Below are positions 35,128-43,586 of a stretch of DNA of 64,000 nucleotides, in pieces. Numbering within the stretch: position 1 is the first letter of the stretch; each line of letters opens with the position of its first letter. A program made the translations under genes and the position numbers. The notes beneath the pieces are model-generated. The model did no database searches and was not told the origin of the DNA. It worked only from the letters and a program-made list of their open reading frames with translations. Location of the stretch: assembly GCA_017521925.1 (NCBI GenBank), contig JAFXBG010000018.1:62001-126000 (forward strand), written 5' to 3'. Source of the stretch: Clostridia bacterium (GTDB taxonomy: Bacteria; Bacillota; Clostridia; Oscillospirales; Acutalibacteraceae).

Positions 35128-35931
35128 TTATTTATCAAGCTCTGAGTGAGAGAGTTCAGAAAGCTCATCGGCACTGATTTGTGCAAAATTCTGTGGATTA
35201 TCGCTGATTTTAACGTACATAAGGTATTCTATATTGCCTTCGGGGCCCTTTACAGGAGAAAAATCAAGACCTAAGACATCAAACCCGTTATCCAAAGCAA
35301 AATTCACAATAGTTTCGATTACCTCTGCGTGAACCTTTTTGTCTCTTACTACACCCTTTTTACCTACCTTATCTCTGCCTGCTTCAAACTGAGGTTTAAT
35401 AAGACATACACCTTTGCCCTTTTTGCTTAAAAGATTACGGGCAACCGGAAGGATTATTTTAAGAGAAATAAAGGATACGTCAACAGAGAAAAAGTCGATA
35501 TCTTCCGGAATTTCCTCCTTGGTAACATTGCGAAAATTGGTGCGTTCCATATTAACAACACGTTCATCGGTTCTTAATTTCCAGGCGAGCTGGCCGTAGC
35601 CTACATCGACAGAATATACTTTTTTAGCACCATTCTGAAGCATACAGTCGGTAAAACCGCCTGTTGATGCACCGATATCAAGAGATGTAGCTCCCTCAAG
35701 GTTAAGGTTAAAACTCTGCATAGCTTTCTCAAGCTTAAGTCCGCCTCGGCTTACATACTTAAGACCCGTTGAGCGAACCTCCAGATGAGCTTCCTCGTCG
35801 TACTGAGTACCGGGTTTGTCTGCCTTCTGGTTGTTAACATATACATTTCCGGACATTATTATGGCTTTTGCACGTTCGCGGGAATCAGCAAAGCCTTTTT
35901 CGAAAACCAAAACATCTAATCGTTTCTTCAT
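35128..35931 (-). CDS. tlyA: TlyA-family rRNA (cytidine-2'-O)-methyltransferase
   Basis: A 267-residue protein with an S4 RNA-binding domain (residues 1-60: R-L-D-V-L-V-F-E-K-G-F-A-D-S-R-E-R-A-K) joined to an FtsJ-like SAM methyltransferase. The latter shows Y-V-S-R-G-G-L-K-L-E-K-A, then D-I-G-A-S-T-G-G-F-T-D-C (SAM motif I) and the catalytic K-residue regions S-V-D-V-S-F-I-S-L and L-I-K-P-Q-F-E. Relatives 2'-O-methylate 16S and/or 23S rRNA; many are still labelled haemolysin. It is three bases after dxs. Confidence 0.93.
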   Translation of the reverse strand: MKKRLDVLVFEKGFADSRERAKAIIMSGNVYVNNQKADKPGTQYDEEAHLEVRSTGLKYVSRGGLKLEKAMQSFNLNLEGATSLDIGASTGGFTDCMLQNGAKKVYSVDVGYGQLAWKLRTDERVVNMERTNFRNVTKEEIPEDIDFFSVDVSFISLKIILPVARNLLSKKGKGVCLIKPQFEAGRDKVGKKGVVRDKKVHAEVIETIVNFALDNGFDVLGLDFSPVKGPEGNIEYLMYVKISDNPQNFAQISADELSELSHSELDK

Positions 35932-35933
35932 AA

Positions 35934-37799
35934 TTACCTTCTCATTATGTCATAGATACCTAAGGCGTTAAGTCTTAAGTTCTGCATTGATTCTTTAACG
36001 GATGCATGAGGTACAAATTTGTCCTCAACTGCTGTAATTCCGTAGTTTCCCTTAAAGCCGAGCTTGTCCATACCATAGCCGAAAGTTTCGCCTATGCCGC
36101 CGGTATGCATTCCTTCTTCGAAGAAATGAACCTTGGAAAATTTTGAGGCAAACTTAACAGCTTCTTCGTCAATGGGCTTTATGCGGCAAAGCTTTAAGAT
36201 ACATGCCTCGATACCGATTTTAGAAAGCTCACGTTTTGCAATACATGCATCGGCAAAAAGTCTGCCGTAAGTAACAATAAGTCGGCTTGCGTCAGGATTG
36301 CCATATACTGCATAATTAATGTTACACTCTGTAAAATCTTCGGGACGGTAGGGTTCGCTTCCACGGGGATAACGAACGGCAACAAGGTTTTTGTCACGGA
36401 TAATGCCTTGTTCCAAAGAACTTGCAAGTTCGTCAAAATAACAAGGCGAATAACAGGTAGTATTAGGAATGGAATTAAGCATAGACACATCAAACACACC
36501 CTGGTGGGTTTCGCCGTCCTCGCCTACAATGCCAGCTCTGTCCACGCCTAAAACGAGATGAAGCTTCTGCAGAGATACGTCGTGTATAAGCTGGTCGTAG
36601 GCTCTTTGCAGGAATGTGGAATAAACTGCGAATATAGGTATCATATCCTGGCTTGCAAGACCTGCACCAAAGGTAACTGCGTGCTCTTCAGCTATACCAA
36701 CATCAAAAAATCTTTCTTTGAATTTATGAGAAAATTCGGTTAAACCTGTACCCATTGTCATTGCGGCAGTTATTGCACAGATATTTTTATTGCGTGCACC
36801 AAGATGACAAAGGCATTTGCCAAAAATATCACTATATGATGTAGAGTGAGATAAAGGCTCACCGGAATCAACGTCAAACTTACCTATGCCGTGGTAGTTT
36901 TTAGGGTCTTTTTCAGCATAGCCGTATCCCTTGCCCTTGACTGTTACTGCGTGAATAAACACAGGTCTGGTTACTTTTTTGGCTGCCTGGAAAGTTTTGA
37001 TTAGCTCTTCAAGGTCATGGCCGTCTACAGGACCATAGTAGAAAAAGCCGAAATTTTCAAAAAGGTTGTTTCCTTTGATAGCTTTTTTCTTAAAGCTGTT
37101 CTTCAAACTTGTAAGCAGATTTACTAAAGGTTTGCCCACAAGGGGAATTTTATTGAGGACACGTTCAAGCCCCCACTTAGCTTTTAAATACCAGGGATTA
37201 ACACGGATACCTGTAAGGTACCTTGCAACTGCACCAACATTTTGAGAAATCGACATTTTATTGTCGTTAAGGACAACAATAAAATTCTTTTTAAATCTGC
37301 CTGCGTTGTTCATACCCTCAAAGGCAAGTCCGCCTGTGAAGGAGCCGTCGCCTATAACTGCAACAGTGTGGCTGTTGTCACCCTTTATAGCTTTTGCCTT
37401 TGCAATGCCGTATGCCGCAGAAATAGACGTACTGCTATGACCTGCACCAAAAGCATCGCAGTCGCTTTCGTCCCTTCTTGGAAAACCTGAAAGACCGTCT
37501 TTTTTACGTATTGTGGAAAGTCTTTCTTTTCTTCCTGAAAGGATTTTATGCGTATAGCACTGATGCCCTACATCAAAAACAAAGCTGTCAGCAGGCAAAT
37601 CAAAGACATAATGCATAGCAACAGTAAGCTCTACCACCCCTAAATTAGAAGCAAGGTGGCCACCGTTTTCAGAAACCGTACTTATGATAAAAGCACGGAT
37701 TTCCTCACATAAAAGGCTGAGTTCTTCAATGCTTAGCTTTTTAATATCTGCAGGATGTTCAATTTTATCAAGAAGCTTTGAATTTAGCTTGTTTTCCAT
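35934..37799 (-). CDS. dxs: 1-Deoxy-D-xylulose-5-phosphate synthase
   Basis: TPP enzyme that joins pyruvate and glyceraldehyde 3-phosphate, the first step of the MEP isoprenoid route. It is 621 residues. Motifs are D-V-G-H-Q-C-Y-T-H-K-I-L-S-G-R, G-A-G-H-S-S-T-S-I-S-A, the TPP motif G-D-G-S-F-T-G-G-L-A-F-E-G-M-N-N, F-D-V-G-I-A-E-E-H-A-V-T and D-R-A-G-I-V-G-E-D-G-E-T-H-Q-G. The ATG at 37799 is preferred over an in-frame GTG three codons upstream. It follows ispA by nine bases, so both isoprenoid genes share an operon. Confidence 0.96.
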   Translation of the reverse strand: MENKLNSKLLDKIEHPADIKKLSIEELSLLCEEIRAFIISTVSENGGHLASNLGVVELTVAMHYVFDLPADSFVFDVGHQCYTHKILSGRKERLSTIRKKDGLSGFPRRDESDCDAFGAGHSSTSISAAYGIAKAKAIKGDNSHTVAVIGDGSFTGGLAFEGMNNAGRFKKNFIVVLNDNKMSISQNVGAVARYLTGIRVNPWYLKAKWGLERVLNKIPLVGKPLVNLLTSLKNSFKKKAIKGNNLFENFGFFYYGPVDGHDLEELIKTFQAAKKVTRPVFIHAVTVKGKGYGYAEKDPKNYHGIGKFDVDSGEPLSHSTSYSDIFGKCLCHLGARNKNICAITAAMTMGTGLTEFSHKFKERFFDVGIAEEHAVTFGAGLASQDMIPIFAVYSTFLQRAYDQLIHDVSLQKLHLVLGVDRAGIVGEDGETHQGVFDVSMLNSIPNTTCYSPCYFDELASSLEQGIIRDKNLVAVRYPRGSEPYRPEDFTECNINYAVYGNPDASRLIVTYGRLFADACIAKRELSKIGIEACILKLCRIKPIDEEAVKFASKFSKVHFFEEGMHTGGIGETFGYGMDKLGFKGNYGITAVEDKFVPHASVKESMQNLRLNALGIYDIMRR

Positions 37800-37808
37800 A
37801 AAAATCAC

Positions 37809-38693
37809 TCATTTGTTTCTGTTAAGAAGTTCTAAGGCAAAATCACCAAGAGGTTTTGTATCTCCTTCAAAGACACTTAAAGCATTGATTGCTTTGTCAG
37901 TAAGTTCTTTTGCCAGGATTCTGCATTTTTCGATACCAAGAAGAGAAACCATATTTGATTTGTTATTATCTATATCCGAGTTAACAGGTTTGCCTAGTAC
38001 ATCGGTTGTTGAAACAACATCAAGAATATCATCAACAATCTGAAACTGCAGACCTATACACTCAGCATATTCTGCGGCAGCTTTAATCTGCATATCTGAG
38101 GCACCGGCGGCCACGCAGCCCATTGTACAGGCAGCTTTAATAAGAGCGGCAGTTTTGAGAGAATGCATCAATGTAACAGTTTCAACGTTGCCTTCTGTCT
38201 TTTCTAAGGCAAGGTCAACTACCTGACCGCCTACCATACCGTCTTTGCCGCAAAGTTTTGCAAGTGTAAGGGCACATTTTGCGGCAGCTTCGTAACCTAT
38301 CAATTCAACACTTTCGTTGCAAAGTATTGCCTCAAAAGCAAGGCTTTGCAGTGCGTCACCAGCAAGCAAAGCTGTATCTTCACCAAAAGCTATGTGGTTT
38401 GAAGGCTTACCGCGACGCATATCGTCATTATCCATACAAGGCAAATCATCGTGAATAAGAGAATAGGTATGGATAAATTCAACTCCGCAGGCAGGATAAA
38501 GTGCTTTTTCGGGACATTCACCGCACAGCAAGCAGAAAGCCATAGAAAGCATAGGTCTTACACGTTTACCGCCGGCAGAAACGGAATAAAGCATAGAATC
38601 GGCTAATTCTTTATACTCTTCTCTGCCACCTGTTATAAGATTTCTGAGAGTATCATCTACAAGTTTTATGTATTTATCTGAACCTTCAAACAT
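37809..38693 (-). CDS. ispA: Polyprenyl (farnesyl/geranyl) diphosphate synthase
   Basis: A 294-residue trans-prenyltransferase that builds C15 (or C10-C20) diphosphates from IPP and DMAPP. The first aspartate-rich motif is in L-I-H-D-D-L-P-C-M-D-N-D-D-M-R-R-G and the second is Q-I-V-D-D-I-L-D-V. G-G-K-R-V-R-P-M-L lies near residue 37. The two extra residues between the aspartates of the first motif are typical of bacterial farnesyl diphosphate synthases. It sits between xseB and dxs. The exact chain length is inferred from family and context. Confidence 0.93.
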   Translation of the reverse strand: MFEGSDKYIKLVDDTLRNLITGGREEYKELADSMLYSVSAGGKRVRPMLSMAFCLLCGECPEKALYPACGVEFIHTYSLIHDDLPCMDNDDMRRGKPSNHIAFGEDTALLAGDALQSLAFEAILCNESVELIGYEAAAKCALTLAKLCGKDGMVGGQVVDLALEKTEGNVETVTLMHSLKTAALIKAACTMGCVAAGASDMQIKAAAEYAECIGLQFQIVDDILDVVSTTDVLGKPVNSDIDNNKSNMVSLLGIEKCRILAKELTDKAINALSVFEGDTKPLGDFALELLNRNK

Positions 38694-38696
38694 AGC

Positions 38697-38927
38697 TTAA
38701 TCCTCCAAAAAAGGTGAAACCTGAGACATTTTTGCGTTCATTTCTTTAATCTTCTCACCTGCTGTTTTAAGATAGTCACTACAGAAGGTGTAATACTCAA
38801 AAGCTTCCTTATAGGCTGTCAGAGTATCGTCAAAGCTTAAAGTTCCGCTTTCAAGGTCTGATATAAGAGAAGAAAGCTTATTAAGGGCTGTTTCGTAGTC
38901 CATATTTTTAAATTTATCGTTGCTCAT
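38697..38927 (-). CDS. xseB: Exodeoxyribonuclease VII small subunit
   Basis: A 76-residue helical protein that partners XseA to degrade single-stranded DNA. The family pattern is clear: Y-E-T-A-L-N-K-L-S-S-L-I-S-D-L-E-S-G-T-L-S-F-D-D-T-L-T-A-Y followed by a helix ending in C-S-D-Y-L-K-T-A. It overlaps whiA by 14 bases and precedes ispA, the usual order. The large subunit gene xseA, normally just upstream, is missing and its place is taken by whiA. Confidence 0.92.
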   Translation of the reverse strand: MSNDKFKNMDYETALNKLSSLISDLESGTLSFDDTLTAYKEAFEYYTFCSDYLKTAGEKIKEMNAKMSQVSPFLED

Positions 38928-39864
38928 TTAATTCTCCTGATTCTCGTCTGATTTCGTCAGCAAGCTCAATAAGTTTATTGAGTCTGTGGTTTACTCCGCT
39001 TCGGCTTATTGGTGGGTCTAAAAGATTGCCTAAAGACGAAAGGGAGAGTTCGGGGTTATCTCGTTTAAGCTCTGCAACAATTCGAAGATTGTCAGGCAGT
39101 GAGCTTATTCCGCGGTCAGTATCAATTACATCAATTGCACTTAGAATCTTTGCACCGGCTTCAGCAGTACGGGATATATTGGCAAGCTCGGAATTTATAC
39201 GGCGATTGGTGATATTACGCATCTGCTTGTATGCTTTGGCGCTCATTATATCCATAGCACAGTTTGGAGCTCCCATATATGTAAGCAGGTCTGTTATCTG
39301 CTCGCTGTCTTTTAAATATACAATGTGTGTACCATTACGCACTGTGGTTCTGGGAGTAAGATTACATTCCTCCACCTCCCCCATAATGGTGCAAAGGTCG
39401 TTACAAAGATTTTTATAAGGTACACAAAATTCAAGGTGGTAGTTCTTCTGTGGGTCATTTACCGAACCGCAGGCTAAAAACGCTCCTCTTAAAAAAGCGG
39501 AAACGCACTGTTCATCCTCAATATTAGCCCTATTGATTCTTAAGGTCAACGCATCGGGAATATGTCCGAAGGAGGTAAATATCCTCTGGCAATCACTTTG
39601 AAGAAGAACCTTGATACTATGAAGATTTATATCTTCTTTAGTAGCACGAAGGGTTGACTTTTTTTCAACAATTGCACCGAAAAGGGTGCTTATATGTTCA
39701 GAAAACCGCTCAGCTACACACATTGACTCGGTTTTGAGCTTTATCTCCTCTTTAGAAAAACGACGGGAGTAAAGCAGAAGTCCGTAGCATTCCGAAAGTC
39801 TTCTGGCATTAATACTTATATCGGCTTTAGAAAGCTCTTTTTTTACTTCGCCTGCAAAGGACAT
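38914..39864 (-). CDS. whiA: DNA-binding protein WhiA
   Basis: A 316-residue protein with an N-terminal homing-endonuclease-like (LAGLIDADG) fold without nuclease residues and a C-terminal helix-turn-helix. It starts S-F-A-G-E-V-K-K-E-L-S, has F-L-R-G-A-F-L-A-C-G-S-V-N-D-P near residue 125, and ends with N-P-E-L-S-L-S-S-L-G-N-L-L and P-P-I-S-R-S-G-V-N-H-R-L-N-K-L, the HTH. In Actinobacteria it controls sporulation; in Firmicutes it affects cell division and chromosome segregation. It follows rapZ as in Bacillus (yvcJ-yvcK-yvcL), but yvcK is absent. Confidence 0.95.
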   Translation of the reverse strand: MSFAGEVKKELSKADISINARRLSECYGLLLYSRRFSKEEIKLKTESMCVAERFSEHISTLFGAIVEKKSTLRATKEDINLHSIKVLLQSDCQRIFTSFGHIPDALTLRINRANIEDEQCVSAFLRGAFLACGSVNDPQKNYHLEFCVPYKNLCNDLCTIMGEVEECNLTPRTTVRNGTHIVYLKDSEQITDLLTYMGAPNCAMDIMSAKAYKQMRNITNRRINSELANISRTAEAGAKILSAIDVIDTDRGISSLPDNLRIVAELKRDNPELSLSSLGNLLDPPISRSGVNHRLNKLIELADEIRRESGELNEQR

Positions 39865-39881
39865 TTTGTGCCTCCCTGAAC

Positions 39882-40745
39882 TTATGCTTTCCAGATATCT
39901 CTGTGGTGAATTGTGGACTTTTGTCCATTTTCAATAAAATGGCTGTTTAGAAGTCTTGCTAAGGTTACAGAGCGGTGCTTACCGCCTGTGCAGCCTACGG
40001 CAATTACAAGCTCGCTTTTGCCTTCTGCTCTGTAAAGCGGAACGGAATAATCAAGAAGGCTTAAAAGCCGCTCGATATACTGTTGGGTTTCGTCAAACTT
40101 AAGCACATATTCCCTGACCGCTTCGTCAAGTCCTGTAAGGGGCTTAAGCTCTTTTACGTAGTAAGGATTTGGCAGACATCTTACGTCAAAAAGCAAATCT
40201 GCCTCAAGAGGAATACCATATTTGAAACCGAAAGACATACAGGTCACAATAAGACTGTCCCCTGCATTTTCAGCAAAAAGAGTAGTTACACGTTCTTTAA
40301 GCTGTTTTATAGCCATATAGGTAGTATCTATTACAAAATCAGCGTGTGCCTTGACAGGCTTTAAAAGCTCACGTTCCAGCTTAACCGCATCGTCCGTAGA
40401 AACACTTATACCATCGGCAAGGGGATGCTTACGGCGGGTTTCTTTATATCGGATAAGAAGGGTATCGCTTTTAGCATCAAGAAAAAGAATTTTATAGCGT
40501 TTACCTGATTCATCAAAAGTTTTAAGCTGGTCAAAAAGGTTATCGAAAACTTCTCCTCCGCGGATATCTACAACAACGGCAACCTTTTGCATACGGCTGT
40601 CATTGGAAGTTTCACAAAGAGTATACAAAGTAGCAAGCAGCATTGGCGGAATATTATCCACACAATAGTAACCGATATCTTCCAGGGCATGAAGTGCGTT
40701 TGATTTACCTGCACCAGAAAGGCCTGTAATAATAATAAATTCCAT
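39882..40745 (-). CDS. rapZ: RNase adapter protein RapZ (YvcJ)
   Basis: A 287-residue P-loop nucleotide-binding protein. Walker A G-L-S-G-A-G-K-S is at residues 8-15, and V-V-V-D-I-R-G-G-E and D-A-K-S-D-T-L-L-I-R-Y-K-E-T-R-R-K-H-P-L near residue 80 are RapZ-specific. The C-terminal domain has C-M-S-F-G-F-K-Y-G-I-P, D-V-R-C-L-P-N-P-Y and G-C-T-G-G-K-H-R-S-V. In E. coli it senses glucosamine 6-phosphate and guides RNase E; in Bacillus YvcJ is a GTPase linked to competence. Cell-wall metabolism context (murB next door) fits an amino-sugar role. Confidence 0.95.
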   Translation of the reverse strand: MEFIIITGLSGAGKSNALHALEDIGYYCVDNIPPMLLATLYTLCETSNDSRMQKVAVVVDIRGGEVFDNLFDQLKTFDESGKRYKILFLDAKSDTLLIRYKETRRKHPLADGISVSTDDAVKLERELLKPVKAHADFVIDTTYMAIKQLKERVTTLFAENAGDSLIVTCMSFGFKYGIPLEADLLFDVRCLPNPYYVKELKPLTGLDEAVREYVLKFDETQQYIERLLSLLDYSVPLYRAEGKSELVIAVGCTGGKHRSVTLARLLNSHFIENGQKSTIHHRDIWKA

Positions 40746-40759
40746 TTTGCTGCCTCCTT

Positions 40760-41656
40760 TCAGATAAAGATTATTTCACGCTTTAATTCGTAACCTGTTT
40801 TTTCTTTTACTTCATCCTGAACAATTTTGACAAGGTCAAGGACATCCTGACAGGTAGCTCCGCCTTTATTTACAATAAAGCCTGAGTGCTTTTCGCTTAC
40901 CTGAGCTCCTCCCACACTTCTGCCTTTTAATCCGCATTCTTCGATTAAAGCAGCAGCAAAAGCACCTTCAGGGCGTTTGAATACAGAACCTGCACTTGGA
41001 TACTCAAGAGGTTGCTTATCCATACGTTTAGCCATAAGCTCATCCATACGTGATTTGATAAGAGAACCGTCGCCTTTTGCAAGCTTAAGATTTACGGAAA
41101 GAATGATATACTCATCTTTCATATATGCACTGTGGCGGTATGAGAGGTCTAAATCCTCAAGGCTAAATGTACCTACATTAAGCTCTTTATCAAGGTGAGT
41201 ACAGGAAACTATAACATCCTTCATCTCACCGCCGTAGGCACCTGCATTCATATAAACCGCACCACCTACAGAGCCGGGAATTCCGTAACCGAATTCAAGA
41301 CCTGTAAGGGAGGCTTTGTAAGCATCCAGACAAAGTTTTGTAAGGGATGCACCGGCTCCTGCGGTAATTTCATCGTCGTTTATGATGATATTCTTGAAAT
41401 CTCCATCAAGACGGATAACCGCACCTTTGATACCCCGGTCATTTATTAGAAGATTAGAACCGTTACCAATAAGCATATAAGGCACATTATTTTCCCTGCA
41501 AAGAGAGATTACCGCTTTAAGCTCACAGAGATTCTTGACCATAACCAAAAACTCGGCGTTACCTCCGATTTTAAAGGAGGTATGTTCCTTCATAGGTACA
41601 TTTTCAGAATATTCAATATTAAGTTTATCTAATTCTTGTGAAAACAGATTATACAT
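40760..41656 (-). CDS. murB: UDP-N-acetylenolpyruvoylglucosamine reductase
   Basis: FAD/NADPH enzyme that makes UDP-N-acetylmuramate for peptidoglycan. It is 298 residues, the short Gram-positive (type II) form. It shows P-M-K-E-H-T-S-F-K-I-G-G-N-A-E-F, then L-I-G-N-G-S-N-L-L-I-N-D-R-G, F-G-Y-G-I-P-G-S-V-G-G-A-V-Y-M-N-A-G-A-Y and Y-P-S-A-G-S-V-F-K-R-P, which holds the proton-donor serine. A-A-L-I-E-E-C-G-L-K-G carries the conserved Glu region. GGAG precedes the ATG. Confidence 0.96.
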   Translation of the reverse strand: MYNLFSQELDKLNIEYSENVPMKEHTSFKIGGNAEFLVMVKNLCELKAVISLCRENNVPYMLIGNGSNLLINDRGIKGAVIRLDGDFKNIIINDDEITAGAGASLTKLCLDAYKASLTGLEFGYGIPGSVGGAVYMNAGAYGGEMKDVIVSCTHLDKELNVGTFSLEDLDLSYRHSAYMKDEYIILSVNLKLAKGDGSLIKSRMDELMAKRMDKQPLEYPSAGSVFKRPEGAFAAALIEECGLKGRSVGGAQVSEKHSGFIVNKGGATCQDVLDLVKIVQDEVKEKTGYELKREIIFI

Positions 41657-41665
41657 ATAATCTCC

Positions 41666-42388
41666 TTAGTTAATGGGGATATTGTTCTCTTTAAGATATG
41701 CATTAAAGTTATCAATACTGGAATTTACAACAAGTGACTCGGGGAAATCAATGTCTGAAAGCATTTTTAGGGCTTCTTCTGCCCTGCCAAGCTGAGTAAT
41801 AAAGTGAGCATCTGTATCAACAGAAACACGGCACTTGTGCTTTTTGCAAAGCTTTGCAATCTCAACACAGTTGGGAACAAAATCAGCTTTATGCTTTATG
41901 GATGAATTGTTTATTTCAATAAGCTTGCCGCATTTTGCAAACTCTTTGATAACCTTTTCATAGTCGTATTTATAGTAGGGCGAACCTGAATGGGCAATCA
42001 TATTGATATAAGGATTTTCTGCCATTTTAAGGTATGCCTCTGTACATTTTTCAACGTCGGGCTCACCGTGTAAGGTTGGCATATGCATAGATGCTATGCA
42101 GAAATCCAGATTTCGGAGAGCTTCTTCAGGAACATCAAGATTGCCCGAAAAATCGGAAATATTTGCCTCAACACCTTTTAAAACTCTTACATCGTTAAAA
42201 ACTCGGGGGATTGCGTGAAGGTTCATAAAATAATAAAAATGCGGAAAGTTTTGCATACTTTCACCATGGTCTGTAATTGCCATAGCATAAAGTCCGATAC
42301 GCTGAGCTTCATTAATCATTTCAAGGGCGGTGCAATAGGCGTGAACAGACATAATGGTGTGGGTGTGTAAATCAGCGACTATTTTCAT
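41666..42388 (-). CDS. PHP-domain phosphoesterase (YcdX-like)
   Basis: A 240-residue PHP-fold hydrolase of the YcdX type. Metal ligands are seen in D-L-H-T-H-T (residues 6-11), I-T-D-H-G-E (near 39), K-G-V-E-A-N-I (Glu near 74), S-M-H-M-P (near 100), A-H-S-G-S-P near 132, and D-T-D-A-H near 192. This is the full trinuclear set of the family. The substrate is unknown; phosphatase activity has been shown for relatives. The start overlaps the hprK stop by four bases (ATGA), so expression is coupled. Confidence 0.9.
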   Translation of the reverse strand: MKIVADLHTHTIMSVHAYCTALEMINEAQRIGLYAMAITDHGESMQNFPHFYYFMNLHAIPRVFNDVRVLKGVEANISDFSGNLDVPEEALRNLDFCIASMHMPTLHGEPDVEKCTEAYLKMAENPYINMIAHSGSPYYKYDYEKVIKEFAKCGKLIEINNSSIKHKADFVPNCVEIAKLCKKHKCRVSVDTDAHFITQLGRAEEALKMLSDIDFPESLVVNSSIDNFNAYLKENNIPIN

Positions 42389-43359
42389 TCTTCACCCCAG
42401 CCTGTATCAACCTTATGGCTCTGGATATCTTCTGCTCCGATTTCCATGCCAAGGCTCTGTAAAAGCTCCTGAGCGGCATTGTAGCCCATTTTCTTCTGTC
42501 TGTTATTCATAGCGGCAACCTCGATAATAATAGCAAGGTTTCTGCCGGGTTTAACAGGGATTGTCATAATAGGAACCTGAATACCCATAATCTCGGTATA
42601 CTGATTATCCATACCGATTCTGTCGTATACCTTTTCGGTATTCCACTGCTCCATATTGATAACCATATCGATTTTTTCGGTAAGCTTAACAGCACCCATA
42701 CCAAAAATGCGACGTGCATTTATAATGCCGATACCACGAAGCTCAATAAAATGGCGGATATTTTCAGGTGATGTACCAACGAGAGTACGGTTTGAAACAC
42801 GGCGGATTTCAACGGCATCGTCAGCAATAAGGCGGTGACCTCGTTTAATAAGCTCAATAGCTGTTTCGGATTTACCTACACCGCTGTCACCGATTAAAAG
42901 GATACCTTCGCCGTATACTTCTACCAATACACCATGGCGGGTAATGCGGGGTGCCAGTTCGGCATTAAGGAAGGTAATGAGAGATGCTGACATAGAGGAT
43001 GTAGCGTCGGGTGAGATAAGAATAGGAACTTCGAATTCTTTGGTAGCTTTTATAATAGCTTCTGTAGGCTGATGATTTCTTGCAATGATAATTGCAGGAG
43101 GCTTCTGACAAAACATACGGGATAAAATCTCATACTGCTTATCATTGGCAAACTGCTCAAGATAAGAATACTCAGTATTACCGAAAATAATAATACGGTC
43201 TTTATCAAAGTAATCCATATAGCCTGTAAGTTCAAGACCGGGGCGGTTGATTTCCATAGAAGAAACCATAAGCTCCTCAGGGTCTGCAGGCATATAAAAT
43301 TCCTTAAGACCTGTTTCTTTGATAATTTTAGCCAGTGTAACTGAAAAATCTGTATTCAT
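42385..43359 (-). CDS. hprK: HPr kinase/phosphorylase
   Basis: Phosphorylates Ser46 of HPr and of Crh-like proteins, the signal for carbon catabolite repression in Firmicutes. It is 324 residues. Walker A G-D-S-G-V-G-K-S is at residues 157-164, His142 in R-H-G-V-L-V-E-V-Y-G-E-G is the catalytic region, and the family signature I-M-G-I-Q-V-P and P-V-K-P-G-R-N-L follows, with N-N-R-Q-K-K-M-G near the end. The ATG at 43359 follows GAGGTG; the longer GTG start lies in that site. No HPr (ptsH) gene is in the window. Confidence 0.96.
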   Translation of the reverse strand: MNTDFSVTLAKIIKETGLKEFYMPADPEELMVSSMEINRPGLELTGYMDYFDKDRIIIFGNTEYSYLEQFANDKQYEILSRMFCQKPPAIIIARNHQPTEAIIKATKEFEVPILISPDATSSMSASLITFLNAELAPRITRHGVLVEVYGEGILLIGDSGVGKSETAIELIKRGHRLIADDAVEIRRVSNRTLVGTSPENIRHFIELRGIGIINARRIFGMGAVKLTEKIDMVINMEQWNTEKVYDRIGMDNQYTEIMGIQVPIMTIPVKPGRNLAIIIEVAAMNNRQKKMGYNAAQELLQSLGMEIGAEDIQSHKVDTGWGEE

Positions 43360-43586
43360 AACGCACCTCACATTTAGGAATAGTTTATATAAAAATTCTC
43401 TTGAAAAAATATGTACTCTTATACATATATATGCTCCATTGTATTATAACCTAAAACCTAAAAAAAAGAAAGGGGTTTTAAGAAAATAATATGCATAATT
43501 TATGCAAGATTTGCAAGTTTTTATCCCAATAACCGTACTGATGCATATTTTGCTTTTTAAGTCAAAAACTTACATCAGGTGATTTT
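43360..43586. promoter_or_regulatory. Divergent promoter region with a TGCAT-N5-ATGCA palindrome
   Basis: This 227-base A+T-rich gap lies between hprK (minus) and the DUF421 gene (plus). It holds the palindrome TGCAT-AATTT-ATGCA at 43492-43506 and another ATGCAT at 43541-43546. The palindrome resembles the boxes before argG but has a five-base rather than a four-base centre. TGCATA also resembles the -35 of forespore sigma factors, but no matching -10 was found. Nothing else was seen. Confidence 0.4.
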
